From Acd1 sp049973945 (lineage in GTDB: Archaea; Thermoproteota; Thermoprotei_A; Sulfolobales; Sulfolobaceae): a DNA stretch of 51,776 bases. The notes beneath the pieces are model-generated. The model was not told the origin of the DNA. It saw only the letters and a list, made by a program, of their open reading frames with translations, and made no database searches. Shown here piece by piece: positions 31,751-39,591 of this stretch (position 1 is the stretch's first letter; each line of letters starts with the position of its first letter). Position numbers and translations under genes: made by a program. The stretch lies in NCBI GenBank assembly GCA_049973945.1, contig JBMFJH010000012.1, positions 1-51,776 on the forward strand. Reading direction: 5' to 3'.

Positions 31751-32798
31751 CCCCCATCACCCTGATTAGTTCCGAGACCTGCTCCCTTGTCCCGACGGAG
31801 ACCCTGTAAAAGTCCTCCCAGAGCTTCCTTATCGCGAACCCGTTCCTCATAAGCGGGTTCAGGATGTCGCCCTTGTACCTGAACAGGACGAAGTTCGTGA
31901 CCGAATTGTAGGCCTTTAGGCCCAACTTCCTCAGCGAGGAGATCAGCTCCCCCCTGACTTCGCTCACCATCTTCACTAGGTCTCTGACGTACTGGGGGTT
32001 TTCGAGCGCCGCTATAGCTGCGGCGTAGCCCAGGAGGTTGACGTCGAAGGGGGTCCAGACCTTGTTTAGTTGCGATATCACTTCCTTAGAGCCCAGCAGG
32101 TAGCCCACCCTCAGGGAGGCCATGGAGAAGGCCTTACTGAAAGTCCTGACGACCAGCAGGTTCGGGATTTCTTCCACGAGCCTAGCGACGCTGTAGCCGG
32201 CAAACTCGTGGTAGGCCTCATCTATCAGCACAAAGCCGTCCACCGCGTTGGCCAACTCCTCGACCAGCTCCCTCTTGGCCCCGAGCATCGGCGAGCCAGT
32301 TGGGTTGTTGGGGTCGTCGATGACTACGAGCCTCGCTCCCTTCGCCTTCTCGAGCAGGGATTCGAAGTCCTCCCTCCACCACTCTCCGTCCTCGATCAGG
32401 TTCACCCTCTCTATCTTGAAGCCCCTCGCCTTGGAGTAGATCCAGAACATGCTGTAAGATGGGTAGTTCAAGACCACCCTGTCGCCGGGGTTCGCCAGGT
32501 TGTACAGCACCGTCTTTATCGCCCCGTCGCCTCCCGCGGTGGGCAACACGTTGCCCGGCTCAACCCCTGCGTACTCTGCGACCAGCTCCTTGAACCTCTG
32601 GGCGATGTTAGGGTGAGTGTACTTGTTGACCTCGCTGAGCCTCTGGGCCGCTCTCTCCAGGACTTCCCTGGGGGGAGCTAATGGAGACTCGTTTAGGTGG
32701 AGCCTGACGCCGGAAAGTATGTCGTCAAAGGAGTACGCTTCCGCCTGCCTTAAGTAGTGGGGTATTAGGTCCTCTACTTTCCTTGGGGTTGGTGCAAT
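31722..32798 (-). CDS. hisC: Histidinol-phosphate aminotransferase, apparent ATT start
   Basis: A PLP fold-type I aminotransferase, 358 residues if started at ATT 32798. The frame is open up to a stop at 32820-32822 and has no ATG, GTG or TTG until an internal GTG at 32549. That internal start would remove the conserved N-terminus (VEDLIPHYLRQ, VRLHLNESPLAPP). The ATT lies eight bases after AGGAGG and about 34 bases from the TATA box. Other motifs: TAGGDGAIKT, DDPNNPTGSP, LIDEAYHEFAG, RTFSKAFSMASLRVGYLLG (PLP Lys) and RVSVGTREQV. First gene of the his operon. The function is firm; the start codon is the open point. Confidence 0.88.
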   Translation of the reverse strand: MAPTPRKVEDLIPHYLRQAEAYSFDDILSGVRLHLNESPLAPPREVLERAAQRLSEVNKYTHPNIAQRFKELVAEYAGVEPGNVLPTAGGDGAIKTVLYNLANPGDRVVLNYPSYSMFWIYSKARGFKIERVNLIEDGEWWREDFESLLEKAKGARLVVIDDPNNPTGSPMLGAKRELVEELANAVDGFVLIDEAYHEFAGYSVARLVEEIPNLLVVRTFSKAFSMASLRVGYLLGSKEVISQLNKVWTPFDVNLLGYAAAIAALENPQYVRDLVKMVSEVRGELISSLRKLGLKAYNSVTNFVLFRYKGDILNPLMRNGFAIRKLWEDFYRVSVGTREQVSELIRVMGDVLENSRTK

Positions 32799-32828
32799 TG
32801 AAGACCCCTCCTTACCTTTTTAGAGTCC

Positions 32829-32836
32829 TTTATAAA
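32829..32836 (-). promoter_or_regulatory. TATA box of the histidine operon
   Basis: TTTATAAA, palindromic. Its centre is about 34 bases from the proposed hisC ATT start, predicting transcription from about 32806. For the divergent gene at 32850 it is too close; CTTTTTAGAG at 32816-32825 fits that gene better (27-30 bases). Confidence 0.55.
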
Positions 32837-32849
32837 TGTAACAGGCCGG

Positions 32850-33470
32850 ATGGGGTTAATCGAGGAACTGCTTAAGGAGCCGACCCTCGTGGTCAGCTAC
32901 TACACCTCGGCCTCGATAGCCATCCTCTTCTCCGCCTGGGAAGCGTTGGCCTCCCAAGGGAAGGAGGTCTGCGTGATCAACCTGGACAAGTTGCCGAAGG
33001 ACGTCCCGCTGAACTACCCTAATTATCAACCGAGGTGTTCCGAGACCTCGGAGAACCTGGTCTACGCCGCCGAGAGGCCGAGCGAGGTCCCCGTAAGGTT
33101 CAGGCTAGCGATCTCAGTTAGGAGGATCCTGGAGGACGTGAGGTGGGGGAGGGTTGAGAAGGTCGAGAACAACCTGTTCAGGCTGTGGCTAGACGACGAG
33201 GTGTACCTGTTCAGGGTCGTCAACGAGAGGGTGAAGGACGAGAGCCTGCCCCCCATAAGTAAAGCCATAATCGAAGTTCTCGATGAGTACGGCGGAAGAC
33301 TGCCCATGAAGGACGTGGTGCTGATCGTCTCGGGGAAGACCAGGGCGACCAGGGACCAGGTCAGGGCGAACTTGGCCCTGCTGAAAAACGTGGGTTTGGT
33401 GGAAATAGAGGAGGGGGTCGTCTCACTCAATAATTATGGCGGGCTTAAGCGGGGCCGGCGTCTTCTTTGA
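32850..33470 (+). CDS. Hypothetical protein with C-terminal winged-helix-like region
   Basis: A 206-residue protein I do not recognise. The N-terminal part (about 1-75; LVVSYYTSASIAILFSAWEALASQGKEVCVINLDKLPKDV) looks like an alpha/beta fold. The C-terminal part (about 130-200; ISKAIIEVLDEYGGRLPMKDVVLIVSGKTRATRDQVRANLALLKNVGLVEIEEGVVSL) reads like a winged helix-turn-helix. Divergent from the his operon with 51 bases between starts and convergent with leuS, overlapping its 3' end by 48 bases. A regulatory role for his genes is possible but unsupported. Confidence 0.7.
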   Translation: MGLIEELLKEPTLVVSYYTSASIAILFSAWEALASQGKEVCVINLDKLPKDVPLNYPNYQPRCSETSENLVYAAERPSEVPVRFRLAISVRRILEDVRWGRVEKVENNLFRLWLDDEVYLFRVVNERVKDESLPPISKAIIEVLDEYGGRLPMKDVVLIVSGKTRATRDQVRANLALLKNVGLVEIEEGVVSLNNYGGLKRGRRLL

Positions 33471-36266
33471 GTCCTTGAGCTCCGCCTCGTTGTAGACCTC
33501 AACCGTTAGGCCGAGCCTGGACTCGATGAACTTCTTCTCCCTCTCGTAAATCGAGGCCTCGTCGAAGTCGTAGCCCAACAGCAACTTCCTCTGGAAGGAC
33601 GGCATCTCCGTGGCCAGCTGGTAGTACTTGGTCATCAGCTGGGCGTACTTCTTGTCGACTTTCTGCATGAGTTGCTTCAGCGGCGTCCCGGACTCCACCG
33701 CCTGAACGGCCTGCCTCATGAGCTCCACATTGTCCTTGGAGGCCACGTAGATCTTTACCTTGGTCGGCTTTCCCTTGAAGACGTTCATTATCGCCCTAAC
33801 GTCCTCCATGACCCTCTTGACCTGCTCGTGCTCCAGCAAGATCTTCCTGTTCACCTGGACCTCGTCTACTTCAGGCCACCTCTCGACCACGACGAAGGTG
33901 TTGTTGCCCAAGGCGTGCCACATCTCTTCGGCCAAGTGGGGGGCGAACGGGGCTACCATTTTGACCCAGTAGGCCAACAGCTCCTTGATGAGGCGCCCGT
34001 TCGGCTCCCTGCCGTAGAGCTTGGTTAACTCCGCGTACTCCTTCAGGGCATCAGACAGCGCGAAGATTAGGGTCGTCCCAGCAGTCCTGAGGTCGAAGTT
34101 CTCCATCGCCTTGGTGACTTCAACCACGGCGTTGAGGAAGTTAGCCCTGAGCCACTCCTCCTGCCAGTCCATTTGCTCTCCCTTGTAGGTGTCGACGGAA
34201 GTCAGCGTCTCGTAGAAGAACCTCAGGATCTCGCCGATGGACTTGGCGTACTTCTCGGAGAAGTCGATGTCCGTACCGAAGTCCGCGGTGGAGGTGACTG
34301 CAATCCTCACGACGTCGGTTCCGTAAGTCCTTATCGCCTTGAGGACTGGGACTATGTTCCTGAGGGACTTGCTCATCTTCTTGCCCTCGTAGAGCACGAA
34401 GCCGTTCACCGCTATCGCCTTGGGCCACAGCTCCTCCGGGAAGATGGCGGCGTGGTTGAAGATGAAGAACGAGAGGTGGTTCGGGATCAGGTCTTTCCCG
34501 CTGTGCCTGACGTCTAGCGGGTACCAGTACGTGAACTCCCTCCTCATCCTCTCAATCAGCTCCTTGCTGACCCCCGTCTTCTTGGAGACCTCCTCGGGAT
34601 CGCCCTTGCCCAAGAGCACGTAGTCCCAGAACTCCTCGGTGAGCTGGTGGGCGTAGACCTTGTTTGCCTTGATGTGGTGGGCCACGGTGTAATACGCCAT
34701 GTAGATGGTGGAGTCGCTGAGGCTCTCGATTATCCACTTCTTGTCCCAGGGCAGTGGAGTCCCCAACCCCCTAGTCCTGGCACAAGCCCTCTTCTGTAGC
34801 CAGTCCGCGACGTAAAGGAACTCCTTCCTCGCGTCGTCAGGGTAAAACGCCATCTTGGAGATGAGCCTCTTCGCCAGCTCCTTCCACTTGGGGTTGCCGT
34901 AGTCGAGGAACCACTGGTCTTTCAGTACCTTCACAACTATCTCGTTTCCGCACCTGCAGTACACGGGCCTGTTCATGACCTCGTACATCTTCGAGCCCAA
35001 CTTGTTGTCCATCAGGAACTTCGTTACCCTCTCCCTGGCCTGAGGCACTGGCAAACCGCTGAAGTCCTTGAAGGCCTCCCTATACTTAGGGTCGACGAGG
35101 TTAGTCACGTCCTTCATCCTGCCCTTGTTGTACTCGGTTCTGTACACCTCCTGGGTCAGCTTCTCGAGGTCCTTGTCGCTCTTGGGGTTGGACTGTTCTA
35201 CCACTATCGCCGCTAGGGCGTCCTTCCCCTCGGTCTCTATGACGGGGACTACCTCGGGCTCTTTCTTCAGTACCTTCTTCATGTAGTAGTAGTCGAAGGG
35301 CGCGTGGGCGGGGACGCTCATCACTACTCCCGTAGCCGTGTCTGGGTCGACGAAGGAGGCCCCGAGAACGGGGATCTCCTTGCCCGTTATCGGGTTCCTC
35401 ACGGTCAGCTTGGTGAGCTCCGAGCCCTTGACCTTCCCCACGACCTTGACGTCGTCCCTCTGGAACTGGAGCTTCAGGGCGCCCCTCTCGGTGACGACCA
35501 TTCTCTTGGAGTCCACTTCTATTATTTGGTAATCCACGTCCGGGTTGACCCAAACGGCTATGGCCCCGAAGACCGTCTCCGGCCTTAGGGTAGCCGCGGG
35601 GAAGACGAAGTCCTTGGACTCGAAGTAGATGAGGACGAACTCGCCTATCTCTGGCTCGACGTCCCCCTTAGTGTCGTGCATCCCAACTGGGATGTGGTGA
35701 ACAGGGCACCAGCCGACCGGGTGGGTGTCCCTAACTAGGAAGCCCTTGCTCATCAGCTTCTGGAACTGCCAGACGATGAAGGCCGAGAACTCGGGGTCGA
35801 TAGTCGTGAACTCCCTCCTCCAGTCTACGCTGAGGCCTAAGGCCCTCATTCCCTCCTTGATCTTCTCCTTGAAGTAGTTGGCCATGAACAGGGGGTCGGC
35901 CAACTTGGGAATCACGTCCTTCGGGATCTCGTAGATGTCGGTGAAGATGGAGATCAGGTCCTTGTCCCCCTTAGCGACGTCGTCAGCCATGGCTATGATT
36001 GGGGTCCCCGTGTAGTGGAACCCCATGGGGAAGAGCACGTTGATGCCCCTCATCCTCTTGTACCTCGCTATTATGTCGGCGGTCACGTAGGTCCTGGCGT
36101 GGCCTATGTGCATGGGCGAGTTGGGGTAGGGGAATGCCGCAGTTGTGAAGAACTTGGGCACTCCTTCCTTCGGGTCGGCGTTGTAAACGCCCTTCCTCTC
36201 CCACTCGGCCTGCCACTTCTGTGCCACGTCGTTCAGGAACTTGACGAACTCCTCAGCCGTCGTAAT
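33423..36266 (-). CDS. leuS: Leucyl-tRNA synthetase (archaeal type)
   Basis: A class I synthetase of about 947 residues. FFTTAAFPYPNSPMHIGHARTYVTADIIARYKRMRGINVLFPMGFHYTGTP holds the HIGH motif. A long editing (CP1) domain follows (GVVMSVPAHAPFDYYYMK, the T/D-rich editing core). CRCGNEIVVKVLKDQWFLDY and KMSKSLRNIV (KMSKS) precede the anticodon domain. The start is uncertain: the frame runs to 36392, but between the shared TATA element (36286-36292) and the conserved N-terminus the only conventional start is GTG 36227, which removes the helix AEEFVKFLND. ATT at 36266, preceded by AGGTGA, is proposed. The 3' end overlaps the convergent gene at 32850. Confidence 0.92.
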   Translation of the reverse strand: MTTAEEFVKFLNDVAQKWQAEWERKGVYNADPKEGVPKFFTTAAFPYPNSPMHIGHARTYVTADIIARYKRMRGINVLFPMGFHYTGTPIIAMADDVAKGDKDLISIFTDIYEIPKDVIPKLADPLFMANYFKEKIKEGMRALGLSVDWRREFTTIDPEFSAFIVWQFQKLMSKGFLVRDTHPVGWCPVHHIPVGMHDTKGDVEPEIGEFVLIYFESKDFVFPAATLRPETVFGAIAVWVNPDVDYQIIEVDSKRMVVTERGALKLQFQRDDVKVVGKVKGSELTKLTVRNPITGKEIPVLGASFVDPDTATGVVMSVPAHAPFDYYYMKKVLKKEPEVVPVIETEGKDALAAIVVEQSNPKSDKDLEKLTQEVYRTEYNKGRMKDVTNLVDPKYREAFKDFSGLPVPQARERVTKFLMDNKLGSKMYEVMNRPVYCRCGNEIVVKVLKDQWFLDYGNPKWKELAKRLISKMAFYPDDARKEFLYVADWLQKRACARTRGLGTPLPWDKKWIIESLSDSTIYMAYYTVAHHIKANKVYAHQLTEEFWDYVLLGKGDPEEVSKKTGVSKELIERMRREFTYWYPLDVRHSGKDLIPNHLSFFIFNHAAIFPEELWPKAIAVNGFVLYEGKKMSKSLRNIVPVLKAIRTYGTDVVRIAVTSTADFGTDIDFSEKYAKSIGEILRFFYETLTSVDTYKGEQMDWQEEWLRANFLNAVVEVTKAMENFDLRTAGTTLIFALSDALKEYAELTKLYGREPNGRLIKELLAYWVKMVAPFAPHLAEEMWHALGNNTFVVVERWPEVDEVQVNRKILLEHEQVKRVMEDVRAIMNVFKGKPTKVKIYVASKDNVELMRQAVQAVESGTPLKQLMQKVDKKYAQLMTKYYQLATEMPSFQRKLLLGYDFDEASIYEREKKFIESRLGLTVEVYNEAELKDSKKTPAPLKPAIIIE

Positions 36267-36285
36267 TGTGAGGTCACCTAGTCGC

Positions 36286-36292
36286 TTAAAAT
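36286..36292. promoter_or_regulatory. Shared TATA-like element between leuS and the cobalamin adenosyltransferase gene
   Basis: TTAAAAT. The centre lies 27 bases before the GTG at 36316 (plus), an ideal leaderless spacing, and about 25 bases from ATT 36266 (minus). A second AT-rich patch, GATTAAAAGC at 36299-36308, is an alternative for leuS. Confidence 0.45.
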
Positions 36293-36315
36293 CCAGGTTG
36301 ATTAAAAGCAATACC

Positions 36316-36849
36316 GTGTTCACGAGGGAGGGCGACAAAGGGGAGACCAGCGTAATTGCCAAGAGGGTCGGGAAGGACAGCCCTCTAGTCAACTTCCTGG
36401 GAGACCTGGACGAGCTGAGCTCCTTCCTCGGCTATGCCGCCTCGAAGATTCCTTGGGACGACATGAAGGAGGACATCTACAGAGTCCAAGTCCACCTCTT
36501 CGAAATAGGTGAGGACGTGGCGACGAACGGCCAGAAGAAGAGGATAACCGAGGAGTACGTCAAGTTCCTGGAGGAGAGGACTGTCGCCTACAGGAAGGAG
36601 TCGGGGCCGGTGAAGCTCTTCGTCCTCCCTGGGGGTTCAGAAATAGCCTCAGCGATCCACATGGCGAGGGCAGTGGCGAGGAGGGTCGAGAGGAACGCGG
36701 TCAAGCTCTCTAAGGAAATTCCTGAAATGAACAAGACCGTCATAGTTTATCTCAACAGGCTTTCCTCGCTCCTCTTCGCGATGGCAGTGCTGGCCAACAA
36801 GAGGCTGGGGGTGGAGGAGAGGTACTACGACATAGGCAAGTTCTGGTGA
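36316..36849 (+). CDS. Cob(I)alamin adenosyltransferase (PduO type)
   Basis: A 177-residue helical-bundle enzyme that transfers the adenosyl group of ATP to cob(I)alamin. VFTREGDKGETSVIAKRVGKDSPLVNFLGDLDELSSFLGYA is the family N-terminus (T-x-x-G-D-x-G-x-T-x-L; D-E-L-x-S-x-L-G). FVLPGGSEIASAIHMARAVARRVERNAVKL contains the R-x-x-x-R-R-x-E-R-like active site. GTG at 36316 is chosen because it fits both the TATA spacing and the family start. The gene end overlaps the convergent TtuA-like gene by 25 bases. Confidence 0.92.
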   Translation: MFTREGDKGETSVIAKRVGKDSPLVNFLGDLDELSSFLGYAASKIPWDDMKEDIYRVQVHLFEIGEDVATNGQKKRITEEYVKFLEERTVAYRKESGPVKLFVLPGGSEIASAIHMARAVARRVERNAVKLSKEIPEMNKTVIVYLNRLSSLLFAMAVLANKRLGVEERYYDIGKFW

Positions 36850-37802
36850 GCGTACTTAGGCTCCAACCCGCTGGCGAGGAGGAGCTCGCAGTTCTTGCAT
36901 ATTTCCCTGCCGTAACTGGTCGGCTCTCCACAAATCTTGCACCTGGGCAGCTGGGAAGACAGGGACTTCACGAGCTTCCTCCTCTGGCTCGATGCCATGG
37001 AGTCGAACAATTCGAGGAGCCTCAGCAACGCCCCGGGCCTCTGGCTCTCTATGCTGTAGAGGAGCTCCCTGACCTTGGCCCTCAGCGTCGGCCTCTGCGT
37101 TATGTAGGGGCACTCCACCTCCTGGAACTCGTAGCCCCTGAAGTAGGCGTACATCGCGGTCTCCCACTCGTAGACCTTCCTGAGGGGCTTTACCCTTTGC
37201 ACGAAGAGGTCGCTCAGCCTCACTGGCTCCTCTCCCTCCCTTACTAGTCTACTCACGTCTCCCCTCAGGAAGTTGATGAGGTAGGTCTGAACCTCGTCGT
37301 CGAGGTTGTGGCCGGTGGCGACGAAGTCCGCCTTGACCTCCCTCGCCACGTCGTTAATGAGCTTCCTCCTGAAGCCCCCGCAGAAAGTGCAGGCGGAGAC
37401 GTTGAGCCCCTTCGCCTTGGAGGCCGCTACCATCTCGTCGAGCGTGTAGCCCACTTGGCCCTTAAAGGAGCCCTCGATGAGCTCTATCCCCCTGTCCCTG
37501 AGGAAGTCCCTCAGCTTCCTGACGTGCTCGACCCTGTTGTAACCCGCGATCCCCTCAGTTATGTTGTAAGCTATCAGCTTAACCCCCCTGAGGACGCCGG
37601 ACAGCGTGTCGGCGAGGACATAGCTGTCCTTCCCGCCGGAGACCGCGAGTAGTATCTTCCTGGCGTTGAAAAGCCCCAACCTTCTGGCCTCCTTCTCTAC
37701 TCTGGCAGTGACGTCGGCAATGAAACACTCCCTGCAGAGCTTGAGGCCGCTGTGGGCCTGGTAGACTTCGGCCTCCCTAAGCTTGCAGACGTCGCAGAGC
37801 AT
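36825..37802 (-). CDS. tRNA 2-thiolation PP-loop protein (TtuA/Ncs6 family)
   Basis: A 325-residue ATP-pyrophosphatase. An N-terminal zinc finger (CDVCKLREAEVYQAHSGLKLCRECF) is followed by the PP-loop LLAVSGGKDSYVLAD. CTFCGGFRRKLIN and VATGHNLDDEVQTYLINFLRGD are the catalytic-cysteine and nucleotide segments. A second zinc site follows at the C-terminus (CKICGEPTSYGREICKNCELL). Family members thiolate U54 (TtuA) or U34 (Ncs6) in tRNA, using Urm1/SAMP-like sulfur carriers and an Fe-S cluster. Which position is modified cannot be told from sequence alone. A thermophile would favour s2T54. Confidence 0.9.
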   Translation of the reverse strand: MLCDVCKLREAEVYQAHSGLKLCRECFIADVTARVEKEARRLGLFNARKILLAVSGGKDSYVLADTLSGVLRGVKLIAYNITEGIAGYNRVEHVRKLRDFLRDRGIELIEGSFKGQVGYTLDEMVAASKAKGLNVSACTFCGGFRRKLINDVAREVKADFVATGHNLDDEVQTYLINFLRGDVSRLVREGEEPVRLSDLFVQRVKPLRKVYEWETAMYAYFRGYEFQEVECPYITQRPTLRAKVRELLYSIESQRPGALLRLLELFDSMASSQRRKLVKSLSSQLPRCKICGEPTSYGREICKNCELLLASGLEPKYAHQNLPMS

Positions 37803-37807
37803 TTACC

Positions 37808-38092
37808 CTATTTCTCCTTCTTGGCTGAACTAATTAGCACCTTACCGCTGGCGACCTCGTCTATGCTGTGGATAGCGGCCCCTGACTCCTCGAGGACGTT
37901 CTTCACGCTCTCGAAGTCTATGTCAGTGCCCTCTATCACAACCATGAGGCCCATGGTCTCCACATCCATGTCGGTCACGCTAATGTTGACCCCTTCCACT
38001 CCCTTCAGCGAGGAGAGCTTCTCAGCGAGGTCAATAATGGATACTCCTCTTATGGGCTTAAGTACGTCCAGCACCAGCCTCCTTATCGTCAA
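37808..38092 (-). CDS. DUF211 family protein
   Basis: A 94-residue protein: IRRLVLDVLKPIRGVSIIDLAEKLSSLKGVEGVNISVTDMDVETMGLMVVIEGTDIDFESVKNVLEESGAAIHSIDEVASG. The LDVLKP start and the V-x-I-x-V-x-x-x-D-x-x-T pattern match the archaeal DUF211 family, a ferredoxin-like fold of unknown function. TTG start, with GGAGGAGGAAAGG just upstream. It lies five bases before the TtuA-like gene on the same strand, so the two are co-transcribed. Confidence 0.87.
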   Translation of the reverse strand: MTIRRLVLDVLKPIRGVSIIDLAEKLSSLKGVEGVNISVTDMDVETMGLMVVIEGTDIDFESVKNVLEESGAAIHSIDEVASGKVLISSAKKEK

Positions 38093-38305
38093 TCCCCTTT
38101 CCTCCTCCAGCTTAAACGTCAGTAGTGATACTTAGGGGGATTTGATTGTCACCCACCGTTAAAAAGATTGTACTCCAGGGCGATTCGGTCTCTACGGTAA
38201 GAACGAGCTCTCGTAATACCGGATCGGCTTCGCGGGCTGGCGGTTCATAAGGGGAGGGGAAATATTTAAATAGCAAGAGGGGGGTCTCAGTGAATCGGGG
38301 GCGAC
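38093..38305. other. 213-base divergent intergenic region between DUF211 and speD
   Basis: One of the longest non-coding stretches here. It contains GTTTAAGC (38109-38117), a possible minus-strand TATA box for the DUF211 gene, and an isolated GTTAAAAAG near 38158. A GC-rich stretch follows (38180-38255) without a convincing reading frame, tRNA fold or C/D boxes, and then the speD promoter. A short RNA gene in the GC-rich stretch is possible but not shown. Confidence 0.35.
38262..38273 (+). promoter_or_regulatory. TATA box of speD
   Basis: ATATTTAAATAG, an excellent archaeal TATA box. Its centre is about 39 bases before the speD ATG, giving a leader of about 13 bases. Confidence 0.65.
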
Positions 38306-38677
38306 ATGAGGGGGGCAGTCTCTCAGGTTTCATCAGTCGTTGGGAGGCAGGTTTACGGGGAGCTCTACGACTGCGACGAGGAGGTATTGAAGGACGAGAG
38401 GAGGCTGAGGGAGATAGTGACTAACGCGGCGAAAGTAGGCAACATGACGCTTCTTGACGTGAAGTCGTGGAAGATCGGGGAAGGAGTGAGCGTGATGGCC
38501 ATCGTCCTCGAGAGCCACATTACCATCCACACGTGGCCAGAGTACAGGTTCGCCACCGTGGACGTTTACAGCTGTGGCGCCCACACCGACCCCAAGAAGG
38601 CCTACTTCTACATCGTCGAGCAGTTAGGCGCCAAGAGGTACACCGTTAAGGAGGCTGACAGGTCATCAGAGTTCTGA
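38306..38677 (+). CDS. speD: S-adenosylmethionine decarboxylase proenzyme
   Basis: A 123-residue pyruvoyl enzyme. VLESHITIHTWPEY contains the self-cleavage site Glu69-Ser70; Ser70 becomes the pyruvoyl group. His75 and the Cys in VDVYSCGAH (about 90) are the other catalytic residues. The product, decarboxylated SAM, feeds polyamine synthesis. Crenarchaea also have a close paralogue acting as arginine decarboxylase (Giles and Graham). From memory of gene order the one beside these lipid genes is the SAM decarboxylase, but sequence alone cannot separate them with certainty. Confidence 0.85.
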   Translation: MRGAVSQVSSVVGRQVYGELYDCDEEVLKDERRLREIVTNAAKVGNMTLLDVKSWKIGEGVSVMAIVLESHITIHTWPEYRFATVDVYSCGAHTDPKKAYFYIVEQLGAKRYTVKEADRSSEF

Positions 38678-39591
38678 TCGCGGGGGGAGGGATAGCAGGC
38701 CTTTCTTTAGCTTACAACTTGAGGGACTTCGACCCCATTGTTTTCGACAGGAGGCGCTTCCCAGGGAAGAAGTGCACTGGCATAATTTCCAGGGAGACCT
38801 TCGAGAGGCTCAAACTGCCCAAGGAGTTCGTCGACGCGGAGTTCAAGGAAATAGTAATGGTCTACAAGGACAAAGAACTCAGGTTCAGGGTAGACGTGCT
38901 CAGGCTGAACAGGGAGAAGCTGGAGAGGGAAATCTCGAGGGAGGTTAGGTACTTCAGCTCCGCCAACGCCAGGCTCCTCTCGGAGAAGGAGGTAGAGGTC
39001 AACGGGGAGAGGTACGAAGGCGTGGTGATAAGGGCCACGGGGTGGGACGGGAAGGGGAGGAGGGTCAAGGCGATCGAGAGGGTTCACGAGCCCATCGATT
39101 CCGACGTCATCACGGTCTATTTCCACGACGAGAACGTGGGAGGGTTCTCTTGGGTAGTCCCACTCCCAGACAAGACATTAGTGGGAGCTTTGGGCTACGA
39201 CGAAGTGGAGAGGTTCATACCGAGGCTCGACAAGAGGGTCGTTGAAGTCCACGGGGGCACGATTCCCAGGTGTAAGCCAAGGAGCGTCCCAGGGCTAGCT
39301 ATAGGGGACGTCCTTTGCACGGTGAAGACTTTCACGGGCGGAGGGATTTTCGGGATCTCAAGGCTGATCGAGCCGATCAAGAGGTCGCTTGAAGGCGATG
39401 AGAGGCCCTACCTGGAGGAGCTCAAGAGGCTGAAAAAGGAGATCTCCAGGCAGTACAGGCTAGTGAGGCTCACAGAGCTTGCTTGGAGGACGAGCCTTAA
39501 TCTCGGTTTCTCCCTACTCAACGGGAAGACGATCAACGTGAGGGAGGAGTTCGACTTCCACTCACTTCTCTTCGGTAGGGCCCTTCACTAG
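38665..39591 (+). CDS. Geranylgeranyl reductase-family FAD oxidoreductase, apparent ATC start
   Basis: A 308-residue flavoprotein. The frame following the stop at 38656-38658 reads QVIRVLIAGGGIAGLSLAYNL, so the FAD Rossmann motif lies upstream of the first conventional start (TTG 38719). No ATG, GTG or TTG precedes it. The ATC at 38665 falls exactly where the family's initiator Met would be and overlaps the end of speD. Other motifs: RRFPGKKCTGIIS, GGFSWVVPLPDKTLVGALGY (the product-site W-x-x-P element), and IGDVLCTVKTFTGGGIFGI (FAD). Family members saturate the isoprenoid chains of archaeal lipids. It is shorter than the characterised Sulfolobus enzyme (about 450), so the substrate is uncertain. 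Confidence 0.75.
   Translation: MRVLIAGGGIAGLSLAYNLRDFDPIVFDRRRFPGKKCTGIISRETFERLKLPKEFVDAEFKEIVMVYKDKELRFRVDVLRLNREKLEREISREVRYFSSANARLLSEKEVEVNGERYEGVVIRATGWDGKGRRVKAIERVHEPIDSDVITVYFHDENVGGFSWVVPLPDKTLVGALGYDEVERFIPRLDKRVVEVHGGTIPRCKPRSVPGLAIGDVLCTVKTFTGGGIFGISRLIEPIKRSLEGDERPYLEELKRLKKEISRQYRLVRLTELAWRTSLNLGFSLLNGKTINVREEFDFHSLLFGRALH

Noticed and set aside
32547..32549. GTG as the start of hisC
   Set aside because: It would delete about 83 conserved residues, including the LNESPLAPP substrate-binding segment, and lies about 285 bases from the TATA box.
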